Shown here: positions 1-9,864 of the stretch, one piece after another | Layout: each line of letters starts with the position of its first letter | Position numbering within the stretch: the first letter of the stretch is position 1 | Notes under the pieces: model-generated | Database searches by the model: none | Told to the model about the DNA's origin: nothing | Seen by the model: only the letters and a program-made list of their open reading frames with translations | Made by a program: the position numbers and the translations under genes | From: Peribacillus deserti | Lineage (GTDB): Bacteria; Bacillota; Bacilli; Bacillales; DSM-1321 | Length of the DNA: 64,000 nt | NCBI RefSeq assembly: GCF_016909175.1 | Contig: NZ_JAFBFI010000006.1 | Span: 62,001-126,000, forward strand | Direction: 5' to 3'

Positions 1-2814
1 TTCCACATCCAGCCTGTTCAGCTTGACCTCTTCATCCTTTAGTGCTTCTGTTAACCCCTTATACTGGCGCTTCAGCTCTTTTAAGCGGATTTCTTCAGTT
101 TCTAATTCGGCATGAAGATTAAGTCTTTCCTGCCTTCTCTCGGAAATAAGCATTATCGTTTCATTTTTTTCCTTCAGCTTATGCTTTGCTGCTTCCTCCA
201 GCTGGTTCTCACCGCTAAAGTCACTTTCCATTTCATTCTGCAGCAAGGATAAATCCTCGGAATACTCCGCGTATTTGTATTTCAAATTTGTCTTCTCTTC
301 AACAATTCTGCTGAATTTATCCCTTTGATGCTGCAGCTGTTCTTTTTTGGTTGCCAGCTCAATTTTAAGCTCATTCAATTCTTCAGTTAAGGCTTCCCTG
401 GAGGTGGCCTGGTTTTGTTTTTGCTCAGTCAGCATCGTAATTTCTTCATTTAACTTGAGGATTTCTTCTTCACAGGAAGCAATCATTTTTTTCACTTCTT
501 GAAGGCGGTTCACCCTCGCATTATTTTCTTCCTGCGCAGACATTTTTTCCAGATCGTACACAGAAAGCCGATCATTAATATTCTTCTCCTGAACCTCGAC
601 TTCGCGGATCTCTCCTTTTAAGGACTGCTCTGACAGCCGGAGTTTTTCCCCGTTGGTCCGGATTTCTTCAAGGTTTAATTCCTGGGCTTGTACATCATTC
701 TTAAGAACCTTAACATGCTGCTGAAGCTTAGAAGTTTTATCCTCCATGTCACCCAGCTTTTTCTTCAGGTCTTCCAATTCACCTTTTCTAGATAATAGGG
801 ATGCGTTTTTTTGCTTAACGGCTCCCCCGGTCATAGATCCGCCTGGATTTACTACGTCTCCATCAAGGGTTACAAACCGGTAGCGATGACCTGTGATTTT
901 TGCCAGCTCATTCGCACCTCGCAGGTCCGCTGTGACAATAATTGTTCCTAAAAGATTTCCTATAACATCCTCATATTTAGGATCAAAGGAAATTAAGGAA
1001 GAAGCCTGTCCGACAAACGCTGGTGAATTTTCTATTTGTTTAATAACCGAATAAGGAACAGTTTTTGCTTTAATAGCAGTCAGAGGAAGAAAGGTTGCCC
1101 GGCCATAAGAATTCTTCTTTAAGAATCCAATTGCCCGTCTAGCATTTTCTTCATTATTTACCACAACATGCTGAGCTGCGCCGCCAAGAGCAATTTCAAT
1201 GGCAGTCTGGTATTCCCTAGGAACTTGTACAAGCTCTGCCACCGCTCCTTCGATCCCTTGAAGCACCGTATTTTTAGCCTTTAAAATCTCTTTTACACCT
1301 TGGAAAAACCCAGCATAATCCTCTTCCATTTCTTCAAGCATTTCTTTTCTTGATTTAGCCTGCTGAAGATATTGAAAAGCCTGGTAAAGCGTTTTTTCTT
1401 GTTTCTGGTAATTGTTTTTTAGATTTTCCAATTGATTCTGCTGGCTTCTAAATGAATGAATTTGTTCTTCCATCTTGGCTTGAAGCTGTGCTAACTCATC
1501 TGCAAGCCTTGTTTTTATATCATGGATCCGATTTCGCTCTGATACATGCTTAGCATTTTCTTCATCAAGACGGCTGGTTCTTGAAGCAGCTTGGCGAAGC
1601 TGCTGTTCAATAAGCTGATACTCATTTTTCGCAGCAGCCTGCTTATTCAGCCAATCTATATAATCGCTTTTTAAGGCCTCTATCGTTTCTTCCACATTTA
1701 CTTTAAGGAGTGACATTTCCTTTTGTTTTTCATTTAATTGGATTTGCAGTTCTTTAACGGCAGCCTCAAGAGCAGCTAGAGAATGCTTCTCGTTCTGTTC
1801 CTCTTCACCCAATATTTGAAGCCTGTCATAAGCAGCTTCCTTCGCTTTTTCAAGCTGCTGCTTATTCTGGGCGGCATTTTTCTTTCTTTCCTTAAGAACC
1901 TCTTTGCGGCCTTCAAGCTTCTCTAATTCTTCACTTACATGCAGGAGAACATCCTGCAGTGAATTAATCGATTCATCAAGGGCCGTCATTTGATCCCAGC
2001 TCTGCTCTACAAGCGCTTCTTTCTTTTGAAGTTCCGCACTGGATTTCAGCTCAAGGTCTTTGTGCTGCTCATATTCACTTGATAAAACTTCCCACTTTTT
2101 ATGTAGAGATTCTATTTCATAAACGGTCAAACCCACTTCGAACTGCTTAAGATCTTCTTTCTTTTCCAAATATTCTTTTGCAATAGAAGCTTGAATCTTT
2201 AGTGGTTCAACCTGGCTTTCAAGCTCGTGGATGATGTCCTGCACTCTATTAAGATTATCCTGCGTTTCATAAAGCTTATGTTCTGCTTTTTTCTTCCGGT
2301 TTTTATATTTCAGAACACCTGCTGCCTCTTCGAATATAGAGCGTCTCTCTTCAGGCTTACTGCTCAGTATTTCTTCCACTTTACCCTGGCTAATGATGGA
2401 GAATGCTTCTTTTCCAAGTCCTGAATCCATAAATAGATTAATAATATCTTTCAGACGGCAAGGCTGTTTATTAATAAAGAATTCACTGTCTCCTGACCGG
2501 TACACCCTTCTTGTTACACTTACTTCCTGATAGTCAAGGGGAAGGAAGTGCTTTTCATTATCAAGAGTTAAAGTAACCTCAGCAAAATTCAATGCTTTTC
2601 GGGAATCACTTCCTGCAAAGATGATGTCCTCCATCTTTCCGCCGCGGAGTGATTTAGCAGATTGTTCCCCGAGCACCCAGCGTATTGAATCTATGATATT
2701 GCTCTTTCCGCTTCCGTTTGGTCCTACGACGGCAGTCACACCTGGAACAAATTCCACGCCTATTCGTTCGGCAAAGGATTTAAAACCTACTACGTCCAAC
2801 CTTTTGAGGAACAT
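1..2814 (-). CDS. smc: Chromosome segregation ATPase SMC (partial, C-terminus outside window)
   Basis: Core subunit of the bacterial condensin (with ScpA and ScpB) that organises and segregates the chromosome. The reading frame stays open from the ATG at 2814 to base 1, giving 938 of an expected roughly 1190 residues. The N-terminal ATPase lobe carries Walker A GPNGSGKS at residues 31-38. Long charged Gln/Glu/Lys-rich coiled coils surround a glycine-containing hinge at about residues 520-640. The C-terminal signature motif and Walker B lobe are beyond the window. An AGGAGG ribosome site sits about 6 nt before the ATG. It lies 32 bp downstream of rnc, the usual Bacillus rnc-smc arrangement. 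Confidence 0.97.
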   Translation of the reverse strand, partial: MFLKRLDVVGFKSFAERIGVEFVPGVTAVVGPNGSGKSNIIDSIRWVLGEQSAKSLRGGKMEDIIFAGSDSRKALNFAEVTLTLDNEKHFLPLDYQEVSVTRRVYRSGDSEFFINKQPCRLKDIINLFMDSGLGKEAFSIISQGKVEEILSSKPEERRSIFEEAAGVLKYKNRKKKAEHKLYETQDNLNRVQDIIHELESQVEPLKIQASIAKEYLEKKEDLKQFEVGLTVYEIESLHKKWEVLSSEYEQHKDLELKSSAELQKKEALVEQSWDQMTALDESINSLQDVLLHVSEELEKLEGRKEVLKERKKNAAQNKQQLEKAKEAAYDRLQILGEEEQNEKHSLAALEAAVKELQIQLNEKQKEMSLLKVNVEETIEALKSDYIDWLNKQAAAKNEYQLIEQQLRQAASRTSRLDEENAKHVSERNRIHDIKTRLADELAQLQAKMEEQIHSFRSQQNQLENLKNNYQKQEKTLYQAFQYLQQAKSRKEMLEEMEEDYAGFFQGVKEILKAKNTVLQGIEGAVAELVQVPREYQTAIEIALGGAAQHVVVNNEENARRAIGFLKKNSYGRATFLPLTAIKAKTVPYSVIKQIENSPAFVGQASSLISFDPKYEDVIGNLLGTIIVTADLRGANELAKITGHRYRFVTLDGDVVNPGGSMTGGAVKQKNASLLSRKGELEDLKKKLGDMEDKTSKLQQHVKVLKNDVQAQELNLEEIRTNGEKLRLSEQSLKGEIREVEVQEKNINDRLSVYDLEKMSAQEENNARVNRLQEVKKMIASCEEEILKLNEEITMLTEQKQNQATSREALTEELNELKIELATKKEQLQHQRDKFSRIVEEKTNLKYKYAEYSEDLSLLQNEMESDFSGENQLEEAAKHKLKEKNETIMLISERRQERLNLHAELETEEIRLKELKRQYKGLTEALKDEEVKLNRLDVE

Positions 2815-2846
2815 ACCATTTCCTCCTTTATGTCAAATTTCTGTGA

Positions 2847-3584
2847 TTAAGCTTCCTTGTTGTCTTTCAATTTTCGCATTGCTTCCTGCGCAGCCCGCTG
2901 CTCAGCTTCCTTTTTAGACCTGCCTGAACCAGTTCCAAGCTCTTCTCCGCTTAATAATACGGTTGACACGAACTCGCGGTTGTGGGCTGGCCCTTTTTCA
3001 TGCAGAATTTTATATTCAAGAATACCAGAACCATCCCGCTGGATGAGTTCCTGCAGCTGGCTTTTATAATCCATCACATGAGAAAAAGCACCCTCATTAA
3101 TTTTAGGAAACACTGTTTTTTCTAAAAACTGTACAACTGCTTCAAGTCCCTGGTCCAAATAAAGGGCTCCAATGAATGCTTCAAAAACGTCAGCAAGAAG
3201 TGCGGGTCTTGTGCGTCCGCCTGTCATTTCTTCCCCTTTACCAAGCAGAATCAGCTCTCCAAATGAAAGGTCAAGAGCAAAACCCACAAGGGATGGCTCG
3301 CAGACGATAGCAGCACGCAGTTTGGTAAGTTCACCTTCTGACATGGTTGCATATTTTTTAAATAAGTATTGAGATACAGTTAATTCGAGCACAGCGTCAC
3401 CTAAAAATTCAAGCCTTTCATTATCCTCATACGGCTTGCGTCGATGCTCATTCACATAAGATGAATGGGTAAATGCCTGTTGTAAAAGCGATTCATTTGT
3501 GAACTGAAATCCAAGTTTGTCTTGAAAGCTTTTAAAAATGAACTCTTTTTGTGATGTTTTGTATTTCCTGCCATTCCTTCTCAT
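2847..3584 (-). CDS. rnc: Ribonuclease III
   Basis: Double-strand-specific endoribonuclease that processes rRNA precursors, scRNA and structured mRNAs. The family signature [10 protein letters not shown] is at residues 56-65 and the second acidic helix ([16 protein letters not shown]) near 130-146; a double-stranded-RNA-binding domain fills the C-terminus from about 170. A longer frame starts at a TTG at 3599. I chose the ATG at 3584 because a GGAGG lies 5 nt upstream of it, inside the extra codons; this gives 245 residues, normal for Bacillus. It is followed closely by smc and separated from acpP by three hairpins, so it may have its own promoter or depend on read-through. Confidence 0.97.
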   Translation of the reverse strand: MRRNGRKYKTSQKEFIFKSFQDKLGFQFTNESLLQQAFTHSSYVNEHRRKPYEDNERLEFLGDAVLELTVSQYLFKKYATMSEGELTKLRAAIVCEPSLVGFALDLSFGELILLGKGEEMTGGRTRPALLADVFEAFIGALYLDQGLEAVVQFLEKTVFPKINEGAFSHVMDYKSQLQELIQRDGSGILEYKILHEKGPAHNREFVSTVLLSGEELGTGSGRSKKEAEQRAAQEAMRKLKDNKEA

Positions 3585-3655
3585 AGAATCCTCCGCCAAT
3601 TAAAAAATCTTAATCCTTGTAACTAATTTTCCAAAATAACTATTAAAAAACCAAA

Positions 3656-3776
3656 AACTTGGCTCTAAAAGCCAAGTTACGTAGTGCTTTTATTCACCTT
3701 TAATGTTTAAAAGCGAATAAAAGAACTACACTCTCAGATAATTTGAAAGAAAGCTCCGTATTTTACGGAGCTTTCT
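3656..3776 (-). terminator. Cluster of three hairpins between acpP and rnc
   Basis: Three separate inverted repeats lie in this gap. 3748-3776 is a perfect 12-bp stem (AGAAAGCTCCGT) with a 5-nt loop, followed on the minus strand by a U-rich tract; it is a likely terminator of the fapR-acpP operon. 3681-3729 is an imperfect 15-bp stem (GTAGTNCTTTTATTC). 3656-3678 is a 9-bp stem (AACTTGGCT) followed on the minus strand by TTTTTGGTTTTTT, a second good terminator-like structure. Alternatively one or more could be RNase III processing sites, since rnc is next. Confidence 0.7.
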
Positions 3777-3797
3777 TGAGGCATTCTAGAAACCGGA

Positions 3798-4031
3798 TTA
3801 CATAGTGCTTTGTATGTAATTCACAGCATCTCCAACTGTGACGATTTTTTCTGCGTCATCATCTGAAATTTCCATTCCAAATTCATCTTCAAGTTCCATA
3901 ACCAACTCAACTACATCAAGGGAATCGGCACCAAGATCGTCTTTGAAAGAAGCTTCGAGTTTTACTTCTGACTCATCGACTCCTAAACGGTCAACGACAA
4001 TCTTTGTTACGCGTTCAAGTACTTCTGCCAT
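3798..4031 (-). CDS. acpP: Acyl carrier protein
   Basis: Carrier of growing acyl chains in type II fatty acid synthesis; the phosphopantetheine arm is attached to Ser37 in the DSLDVVEL motif (residues 36-43). It is a small, highly acidic protein of 77 residues, the usual size. A GTG four codons upstream is in frame, but the GGGAGGTG there is the ribosome site itself, with good spacing to the ATG at 4031. Last gene of the fapR-plsX-fabD-fabG-acpP cluster, 87 bp after fabG. Confidence 0.98.
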   Translation of the reverse strand: MAEVLERVTKIVVDRLGVDESEVKLEASFKDDLGADSLDVVELVMELEDEFGMEISDDDAEKIVTVGDAVNYIQSTM

Positions 4032-4118
4032 ATTATTCACCTCCCCTCAAGTCATTATAGAGTATTTCGTTTAAATAATAAATCCTAAATTGGACAAGAA
4101 AAGGATTTCTTGCTTTTT

Positions 4119-4862
4119 TTACATGACCATGCCGCCATCCACATGGAGCGTCTGGCCTGTCATATAAGAACTATCATCTGATGCCAGGAAAACCGCCACT
4201 TTTGCAATATCAGCCGGATCTCCAAGTCTTGCCAGCGGAATCTGGGACAGCATTAAGTTCTTTGTTTCTTCCGTTAGTTTATCAGTCATGTCTGTAGAAA
4301 TAAACCCAGGAGCCAGAGCATTAACCAAAATCCCTCTTGGAGCAAGCTCTTTTGCGGTCGTTTTTGTTAATCCAATTACTCCAGCTTTAGCTGCGACATA
4401 GTTTGCCTGCCCTGCATTTCCGCTGACACCGACTATAGAAGCAACATTGATAATCCGCCCGGCTCTTTGTTTCATCATTGGGCGTGAAACAGCTTTTGTA
4501 CAAAGGAAAACACCTTTCAGGTTAATGTTAATCACATCATCCCATTCCTCTTCCTTCATCCGCATTAGCAGATTATCTTTTGTAATGCCCGCATTATTCA
4601 CTAGAACATCAATACTGCCAAAGCGCTCAGCCGTTTGTTTCACCATATCATTTACCGCTTCTGCATTAGAAACATCACATTGGACCGTAAAAGCATCTCT
4701 GCCCATCGCTCGTATCTCTTCCACAACTTCAAGCGCCTTTGCTTCACTTCCTGCATAATTGACAGCAACATTTGCTCCGGCCCTTGCCATTTCAAGAGCA
4801 ATTTCCCTGCCAATCCCTCTTGATGCTCCAGTAATCAGAACATTTTTGTCTGCTAACTTCAC
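4119..4862 (-). CDS. fabG: 3-oxoacyl-[ACP] reductase FabG
   Basis: NADPH-dependent reduction of 3-ketoacyl-ACP in fatty acid elongation. Classical short-chain dehydrogenase of 247 residues: cofactor loop TGASRGIG at 11-18, NNAG at 89-92, catalytic Ser142, Tyr155 and Lys159 (YVAAK). The ATG overlaps the fabD stop by 4 nt (ATGA), so the two are translationally coupled. It belongs to the FapR regulon by position. Confidence 0.97.
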   Translation of the reverse strand: MKLADKNVLITGASRGIGREIALEMARAGANVAVNYAGSEAKALEVVEEIRAMGRDAFTVQCDVSNAEAVNDMVKQTAERFGSIDVLVNNAGITKDNLLMRMKEEEWDDVININLKGVFLCTKAVSRPMMKQRAGRIINVASIVGVSGNAGQANYVAAKAGVIGLTKTTAKELAPRGILVNALAPGFISTDMTDKLTEETKNLMLSQIPLARLGDPADIAKVAVFLASDDSSYMTGQTLHVDGGMVM

Positions 4863-5806
4863 TCAGTTTTCCCCCTTAGCGCTTCCAAAGTTTTTTCCAG
4901 TGTTTCTTGATCACTGATTGCATACACTTTAGCCTGGCGGTCAATTTTTTTGATTAAGCCTGACAAGACTTTCCCAGGGCCTATCTCGATAAATGTATCC
5001 ACACCTGAATCCAGCATTGTTCGTACAGAATCCTCCCAGAGGACCGGTGAATAAAGCTGCTCGATTAATCGTTCTTTTATTTCATGCGGGGATGTCATCG
5101 AATTTGCCGTTACGTTTGAAATAACAGGCACATTTGCCTCTGAAATATGTATACTTTCCAGGGTGTCTTTGAATTTATCGGCAGCCGGCTGCATCAGTAC
5201 GGAGTGAAACGGACCGCTCACTTCGAGAGGAATGACCCTTTTCGCACCTTGTTCTTTTGCAAGCTCCCCTGCTTTTTGTACCCCTTCAGCTGTCCCGGAA
5301 ATAACAATCTGTCCAGGACAATTAATATTGGCCAATTGGACGGCTTGGCCTTCCCGTGCCACGCTTTCAGTAACAGATGCCAGCTTCTCGCGATCCATCC
5401 CAAGAACCGCCGACATAGAACCTTGTCCATTCGGCACAGCCGCTTCCATGAATTCACCTCTTTTTCGTACAGCAAACACCGCATCACTATAATCAATAGC
5501 ACCGGACGCCACGAGAGCAGAGTACTCCCCAAGACTGTGTCCTGCTGTGAAATCGGGATGAATTCCTGCTTCTTTTAACACTTCCAAAATGGCTGTGCTG
5601 ACCGTTAACAAGGCAGGCTGTGCATTTGTTGTTTTTGTCAGTTCTTCCTGCGGCCCGTTAAAAATCAACTGTGTCAGCGGAAAGCTGAGTTTCTTGTCTG
5701 CCTCATCAAATATCCTTTTCGCCTGTTCATGACTTTCATACAGCTCTTTTCCCATGCCTGCCGTTTGAGATCCTTGTCCCGGGAAGACAAAAGCTATTTT
5801 TCCCAT
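4859..5806 (-). CDS. fabD: Malonyl-CoA:ACP transacylase FabD
   Basis: Transfers malonyl from CoA to ACP, supplying the extender unit for fatty acid synthesis. The nucleophile motif GHSLGE places the active serine at residue 91, with an N-terminal FPGQGSQ at 8-14 and the catalytic His in GPFHS near residue 197. A longer frame opens at a GTG at 5827, but TCAGGAGG lies within those codons and is the ribosome site for the ATG at 5806, giving 315 residues. Sits between plsX (21 bp) and fabG (4-nt overlap). Confidence 0.97.
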   Translation of the reverse strand: MGKIAFVFPGQGSQTAGMGKELYESHEQAKRIFDEADKKLSFPLTQLIFNGPQEELTKTTNAQPALLTVSTAILEVLKEAGIHPDFTAGHSLGEYSALVASGAIDYSDAVFAVRKRGEFMEAAVPNGQGSMSAVLGMDREKLASVTESVAREGQAVQLANINCPGQIVISGTAEGVQKAGELAKEQGAKRVIPLEVSGPFHSVLMQPAADKFKDTLESIHISEANVPVISNVTANSMTSPHEIKERLIEQLYSPVLWEDSVRTMLDSGVDTFIEIGPGKVLSGLIKKIDRQAKVYAISDQETLEKTLEALRGKTE

Positions 5807-5827
5807 AATAAATTTTCCTCCTGACAC

Positions 5828-6811
5828 CTATGGTTTTTCAATCATTGAGCGAATCGTTCCGCTAACGTCATTCTGTACCATTTCTCTTGCCTGTCTTACC
5901 GCATTGTACACCGCATTCGCATCCGAAGAGCCGTGCGCTTTAATGACAGGAGCTTTTAGACCAAATAAACCTGCGCCTCCATACTCGGAGTAATCTAATT
6001 TATTTTTCAGTTCTTTAAATTGAGGCTTTAATACGGCAGCAGCCAGCTTGCTTTTCAGATTGCTGGTTAGAGCGGATTTAAGCATGGTAAACATACCAAG
6101 AGCAGTGCCTTCTAGTGTTTTCAGCACCATATTTCCTGTAAATCCGTCGGTTATCACAACGTCCGCAACGCCATCAAGCAGATCCCTTGCTTCCACATTT
6201 CCTACAAAATTCAAGCTGGTTTCTTTTAATAAGCTAAATGCCTGTTTTGTCAGGTCATTTCCTTTTTTCTCTTCTGTGCCTATATTAAGCAGGCCCACAC
6301 GAGGCTTTTCAATTCCTCTTACCTTTTCAGCATACGCCGAACCCATAAAAGCATACTGAACTAAATGTTCAGGTTTGGCATCCGCATTCGCACCAACATC
6401 CAGAAGAACAAACCCATTCCCTTCTATCGTTGGAAGTGTAGGCGATAATGCCGGCCTCTCAATTCCCTCAATCCGGCCGACTACAAACAAACCTGCAGCC
6501 ATTAAGGCCCCGGTATTCCCTGCTGAAATGCAGGCATCCGACCTTCCATCACTCACAGCTTGAGCAGCAAGCACCATAGAGGAATTCTTCTTTCTCCGTA
6601 CCGCCCGTACAGGCTCGTCCGTAGACAAGATTTCTTCAGAAGCATGGATCACTTCAATACGCTCGTTTGTAGAAAGATGTTCTCGTATTAACCCTTCATT
6701 CCCATAAAGTTGGATGGTTATGTCCGGGAAGTTTTGCACAGCTTTAACTGCGCCTAAAACTATTTCCTTAGGAGCATGGTCGCCTCCCATGGCATCTATC
6801 GAAATTCTCAT
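5828..6811 (-). CDS. plsX: Phosphate acyltransferase PlsX
   Basis: Makes acyl-phosphate from acyl-ACP, the acyl donor for PlsY in phosphatidic acid synthesis. The N-terminus [17 protein letters not shown] and the internal [21 protein letters not shown] region are typical of the family. The frame extends 22 codons upstream, but the ATG at 6811 has AAGGATG upstream and follows the fapR stop by one base (TAA T ATG), giving 327 residues. Co-regulated with fapR, fabD, fabG and acpP. Confidence 0.97.
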   Translation of the reverse strand: MRISIDAMGGDHAPKEIVLGAVKAVQNFPDITIQLYGNEGLIREHLSTNERIEVIHASEEILSTDEPVRAVRRKKNSSMVLAAQAVSDGRSDACISAGNTGALMAAGLFVVGRIEGIERPALSPTLPTIEGNGFVLLDVGANADAKPEHLVQYAFMGSAYAEKVRGIEKPRVGLLNIGTEEKKGNDLTKQAFSLLKETSLNFVGNVEARDLLDGVADVVITDGFTGNMVLKTLEGTALGMFTMLKSALTSNLKSKLAAAVLKPQFKELKNKLDYSEYGGAGLFGLKAPVIKAHGSSDANAVYNAVRQAREMVQNDVSGTIRSMIEKP

Positions 6812-6812
6812 A

Positions 6813-7388
6813 TTATACATCCTTTTCGTCAAAATTAGAGCGGTACATTTCAAATTGGCCTTTAAACACCAGTTCATGACCTACGAAACTATTTACCTCA
6901 ACTAGAGTTCTTCCAGATATCCCGCCATCGATAACTTTCGCTTTCGCAACGATTCTCTCATGCTCCTTAACCTGCCGCGTGAAATGAATACTGGCCTTTG
7001 CCGTCAAAGCCAGCTCATCATTAATGACAGCAACAGCAAGAGAATTAGCCTGAGCAAACAAATGATGGCCCCTGGCAATGCCATTTCTTTTAAACACATG
7101 TTCATGCTTCACATCAAAAATAGAGATGGCACTCTGATCCAATTCTATATCAATAATCTCACCAATAATCTCATCTATTGGCAATGCTTTAATTTCATCG
7201 CTTAAGTGGTTTTCAGCAACGCTCTTAATTCGTTCCCGCAGCTCCGGTATGGATAATTCAAGCCGGTCCAGCCGAATAGTCTGCACACTGACCGTAAACT
7301 TATCCGCCAGTTCTTCATCCGTAATAAACGGATTCTCCCGAATTGTTTCAACCAGCATCTGCTGGCGCTCCTTTTTACTACGACGCAT
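6813..7388 (-). CDS. fapR: Fatty acid and phospholipid biosynthesis repressor FapR
   Basis: Global repressor of lipid synthesis released from DNA by malonyl-CoA. The N-terminal DeoR-like helix-turn-helix (residues about 1-60, [23 protein letters not shown]) is followed by a linker helix and a hot-dog domain with the ligand-pocket sequence [17 protein letters not shown] near residue 100. The ATG at 7388 aligns with the family start (MRRSKKERQ); a GTG at 7403 would add five residues. 191 residues. First gene of its operon, with a FapR operator directly upstream, hence autoregulated. Confidence 0.96.
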   Translation of the reverse strand: MRRSKKERQQMLVETIRENPFITDEELADKFTVSVQTIRLDRLELSIPELRERIKSVAENHLSDEIKALPIDEIIGEIIDIELDQSAISIFDVKHEHVFKRNGIARGHHLFAQANSLAVAVINDELALTAKASIHFTRQVKEHERIVAKAKVIDGGISGRTLVEVNSFVGHELVFKGQFEMYRSNFDEKDV

Positions 7389-7411
7389 GTAGACTGTCAC
7401 CATCCGAACTA

Positions 7412-7461
7412 TTATGACTAGGTACTAATAGTAGTATATATAGCGACAGAGGAGAATGCAA
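7412..7461 (-). promoter_or_regulatory. fapR promoter with FapR operator
   Basis: On the minus strand the -35 TTGCAT (7456-7461) and -10 TATACT (7433-7438) are 17 bp apart. Directly downstream lies the 17-bp sequence TTAGTACCTAGTCATAA (7412-7428), a near match to the known FapR operator of Bacillus. It would cover the transcription start, as expected for repression by occlusion. Confidence 0.88.
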
Positions 7462-7466
7462 TTATA

Positions 7467-7681
7467 AAAGCGTAAAGCGGTTCCTTCTAAGCTTAGATAG
7501 TTGCAAGAGCAAATGAAAACCACGTTCATATGTAGCATTAACTTATTTAGAAGGCAGAGATCCGACAAGCACAAGACGAACAGGCTGTGGAAGGCGCTTT
7601 CCCTTCCATAGACTGGTTGGCTTGTGACTCGAGGATCTCAGCTTGGAGCTGGATACCACAAAAGCGGAGGACGGTGCTTTT
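7467..7681 (+). repeat. Hairpin repeat element, copy 1 (single A-type unit)
   Basis: Intergenic copy of the hairpin family described for 14.2 and 33 kb. It begins with a relic of GCGGAAAGCGGTGCC (7470-7483). The long stem runs from GAGATCC (7557-7563) to GGATCTC (7633-7639), with inner stems AAGCACAAG/CTTGTG and GGAAGG/CCTTCC around a CGCTTTC loop. The tail AGCTTGGAGCTGGATACC is followed by GCGGAGGACGGTGC. No open reading frame. It abuts the fapR promoter on the upstream side. Confidence 0.85.
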
Positions 7682-7743
7682 TTAAACTCGGGTACAACTG
7701 AGTTCATCTCATCCTAATCTGGCCGCACAAAACAGTTATTAAT

Positions 7744-7814
7744 CAAAAAAACAGCTCACTCCCACCGCCATTCAAGCTTTACCGCTCGGATGAGGATGAG
7801 AAATGAACTGTTTT
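7744..7814 (-). terminator. Probable recG terminator
   Basis: On the minus strand AAAACAGTTCA (directly after the recG stop) pairs with TGAGCTGTTTT followed by a run of T. The intervening ~45 nt can pair partly (CTCATCC with GGTGGGAG). This is a long, imperfect but plausible intrinsic terminator. Confidence 0.55.
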
Positions 7815-7815
7815 A

Positions 7816-9864
7816 TTAATCTAATTTCTCTCCAGACAGGACGCCAGCTTGTACTAAGGTTTCCCTTAAATGCAGATACTGGTCATCTTTCCAGAATTCT
7901 TCAGAATTTATAAGTGAAGCAGCATCATTCCTGGCTACTTCAAGAGCTCTGTAATCATGGATCATGTCAGCCATTTTAAATTCTGGTACACCGCTTTGTT
8001 TTTTGCCAAAGAAATCTCCGGGACCTCTGAGTTCGAGATCTTTTTCAGAAAGAACAAATCCATCATTGGTCTCAGACATGATTTTCATTCTTTCTTTTCC
8101 TATTTCATTTTTAGGGTCGGCAATAAGAATACAGTAAGACTGATCGCTGCCTCGGCCAACCCTTCCTCTGAGCTGGTGCAGCTGAGAAAGTCCGAATCGC
8201 TCCGCATCATAAATGACCATTACGGTTGCATTCGGTACATTCACACCCACCTCTACAACAGTCGTAGATACCAGGATTTGAATTTTGTTCTCGCTGAATT
8301 CTCTCATAACCTGGTCTTTTTCACTGGAGTGAAGTTTTCCATGCATGAGTCCGACTTGAAAGCGTTTTTGAAAATATTGAGTTAGAGTACCATGGACATC
8401 AAGGGCATTCTGCAGGTCCAGTTTTTCTGATTCTTCAATCAGAGGGCATATTACATACGCCTGGCGTCCATTCCTTAATTCTTTCTCCATGAAACCCAGC
8501 ACCCGGTCTAACGTATCATGCTTTGTCCAATACGTTTCGATGGCCTTTCTTCCAGCAGGCATTTCGTCTATAACGGAAACGTCCATTTCACCAAAGGCCG
8601 TTATGGCCAGTGTTCGGGGAATAGGGGTGGCCGTCATAAATAATACATCCGGGCTTTCTCCTTTTTCCCGTAGAACTCGTCTCTGTTCAACACCAAATCG
8701 ATGCTGCTCGTCTGTTATGACTAAACCGAGCTTTTGAAAGTTTACTTCATCCTGGATAAGCGCATGAGTTCCAATTAGGATATGAATTTCACCAGTAATG
8801 AGTTTTTCGAGAATTTCTCTTCTTTTTTTCCCTTTTACCGAGCTAGTTAATAAGGCCGTTTTTATGCCATGTGGTTCTAACATTTCAGAAAGAGAAGAAG
8901 AATGCTGCTCAGCTAAAATTTCTGTTGGGACCATAAGGGCTCCCTGGTACCCGGCACTATGGGCAGCAAATAAAGCAATTGCCGAAACAACCGTTTTGCC
9001 CGAGCCTACGTCGCCCTGCAGAAGTCTGTTCATCCTGTAAGGAGATTTCATATCTGTTAAAATTTCGTTAACCACCCTTTTTTGGGCATTGGTTAACGGA
9101 AACGGCAGGCTGTCAATAAACCCTTTAAGTTTCTCAAGATTGTATTTCTGCTTGCTCCCTTTTGACTGTTCTCTTTGCACTTTTCTAATTGCCTGCATTT
9201 TAAGCTGGAACAAAAGGAATTCTTCATAAACGAAGCGCCTTCTAGAATGCTTTAGATCTTGATCGCTTAAGGGAAAGTGAAGAGAACGCAATGCATCTCT
9301 CCTGCCCAAGAGCTTATATTCCTTTAACATATGATCCGGCAGAATTTCGGTAATTTCATTTCCAAACTCACTAAACGCAGCTGCAAGGTAACGCCTTAAG
9401 CCCTTTACCGTCAAATCACCCTTTACTGCGTACACTGGTTCAAATTCATTCGTTCTTTTTTGTGTTCCTGCCTGGTGCTCTGAAATCGTGATGGTCTGGC
9501 GATGTTTATCCCATTTGCCGGTAACCGTAATTTCTTGGCTTATGGAAAATTTATTTTTTAAATAGGGCTGGTTAAAAAATACACCTGTAATTAAATATCT
9601 GCCCACTAAGATTTTAATCGTCAGCTTGGATTTTTTTCTCCCAAAATAAGCAAGAGAAGGCACGCTGTGCACGACTCCCTCCACAGTTACCCTCTCATCA
9701 TGCGCTACTTCAGCTAAATCCTTCAGTCGATAATCTTCATACCGATAAGGGAAGTGCTCAAACAAATCCATTACACTTTGAATACCCATGTCCTTTAATG
9801 CTAGAGCCGTTTCCTCTCCGATTCCTTTAACTGAGGTTACTGGAATTAGATTTAATTCACTCAC
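7816..9864 (-). CDS. recG: ATP-dependent DNA helicase RecG
   Basis: Branch-migration helicase that reverses stalled forks and resolves recombination intermediates. 682 residues: N-terminal wedge/OB domain (about 1-160) with the HhH-like VKGIGEETA start, Walker A GDVGSGKT at 284-291, DEQH box at 385-388, then the C-terminal helicase lobe with QLHQLRGRVGRG and the TRG-type motif. It starts at a GTG that overlaps the sdaAA stop (GTGA), so expression is coupled to sdaAA. Confidence 0.97.
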   Translation of the reverse strand: MSELNLIPVTSVKGIGEETALALKDMGIQSVMDLFEHFPYRYEDYRLKDLAEVAHDERVTVEGVVHSVPSLAYFGRKKSKLTIKILVGRYLITGVFFNQPYLKNKFSISQEITVTGKWDKHRQTITISEHQAGTQKRTNEFEPVYAVKGDLTVKGLRRYLAAAFSEFGNEITEILPDHMLKEYKLLGRRDALRSLHFPLSDQDLKHSRRRFVYEEFLLFQLKMQAIRKVQREQSKGSKQKYNLEKLKGFIDSLPFPLTNAQKRVVNEILTDMKSPYRMNRLLQGDVGSGKTVVSAIALFAAHSAGYQGALMVPTEILAEQHSSSLSEMLEPHGIKTALLTSSVKGKKRREILEKLITGEIHILIGTHALIQDEVNFQKLGLVITDEQHRFGVEQRRVLREKGESPDVLFMTATPIPRTLAITAFGEMDVSVIDEMPAGRKAIETYWTKHDTLDRVLGFMEKELRNGRQAYVICPLIEESEKLDLQNALDVHGTLTQYFQKRFQVGLMHGKLHSSEKDQVMREFSENKIQILVSTTVVEVGVNVPNATVMVIYDAERFGLSQLHQLRGRVGRGSDQSYCILIADPKNEIGKERMKIMSETNDGFVLSEKDLELRGPGDFFGKKQSGVPEFKMADMIHDYRALEVARNDAASLINSEEFWKDDQYLHLRETLVQAGVLSGEKLD

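Noticed and set aside
5147-5578. 143-residue plus-strand frame inside fabD
   Set aside because: Antisense shadow of a strongly conserved enzyme gene; no ribosome site or family resemblance. The same reasoning removes the many other antisense frames in recG, fakA, carB, ileS and ftsZ.
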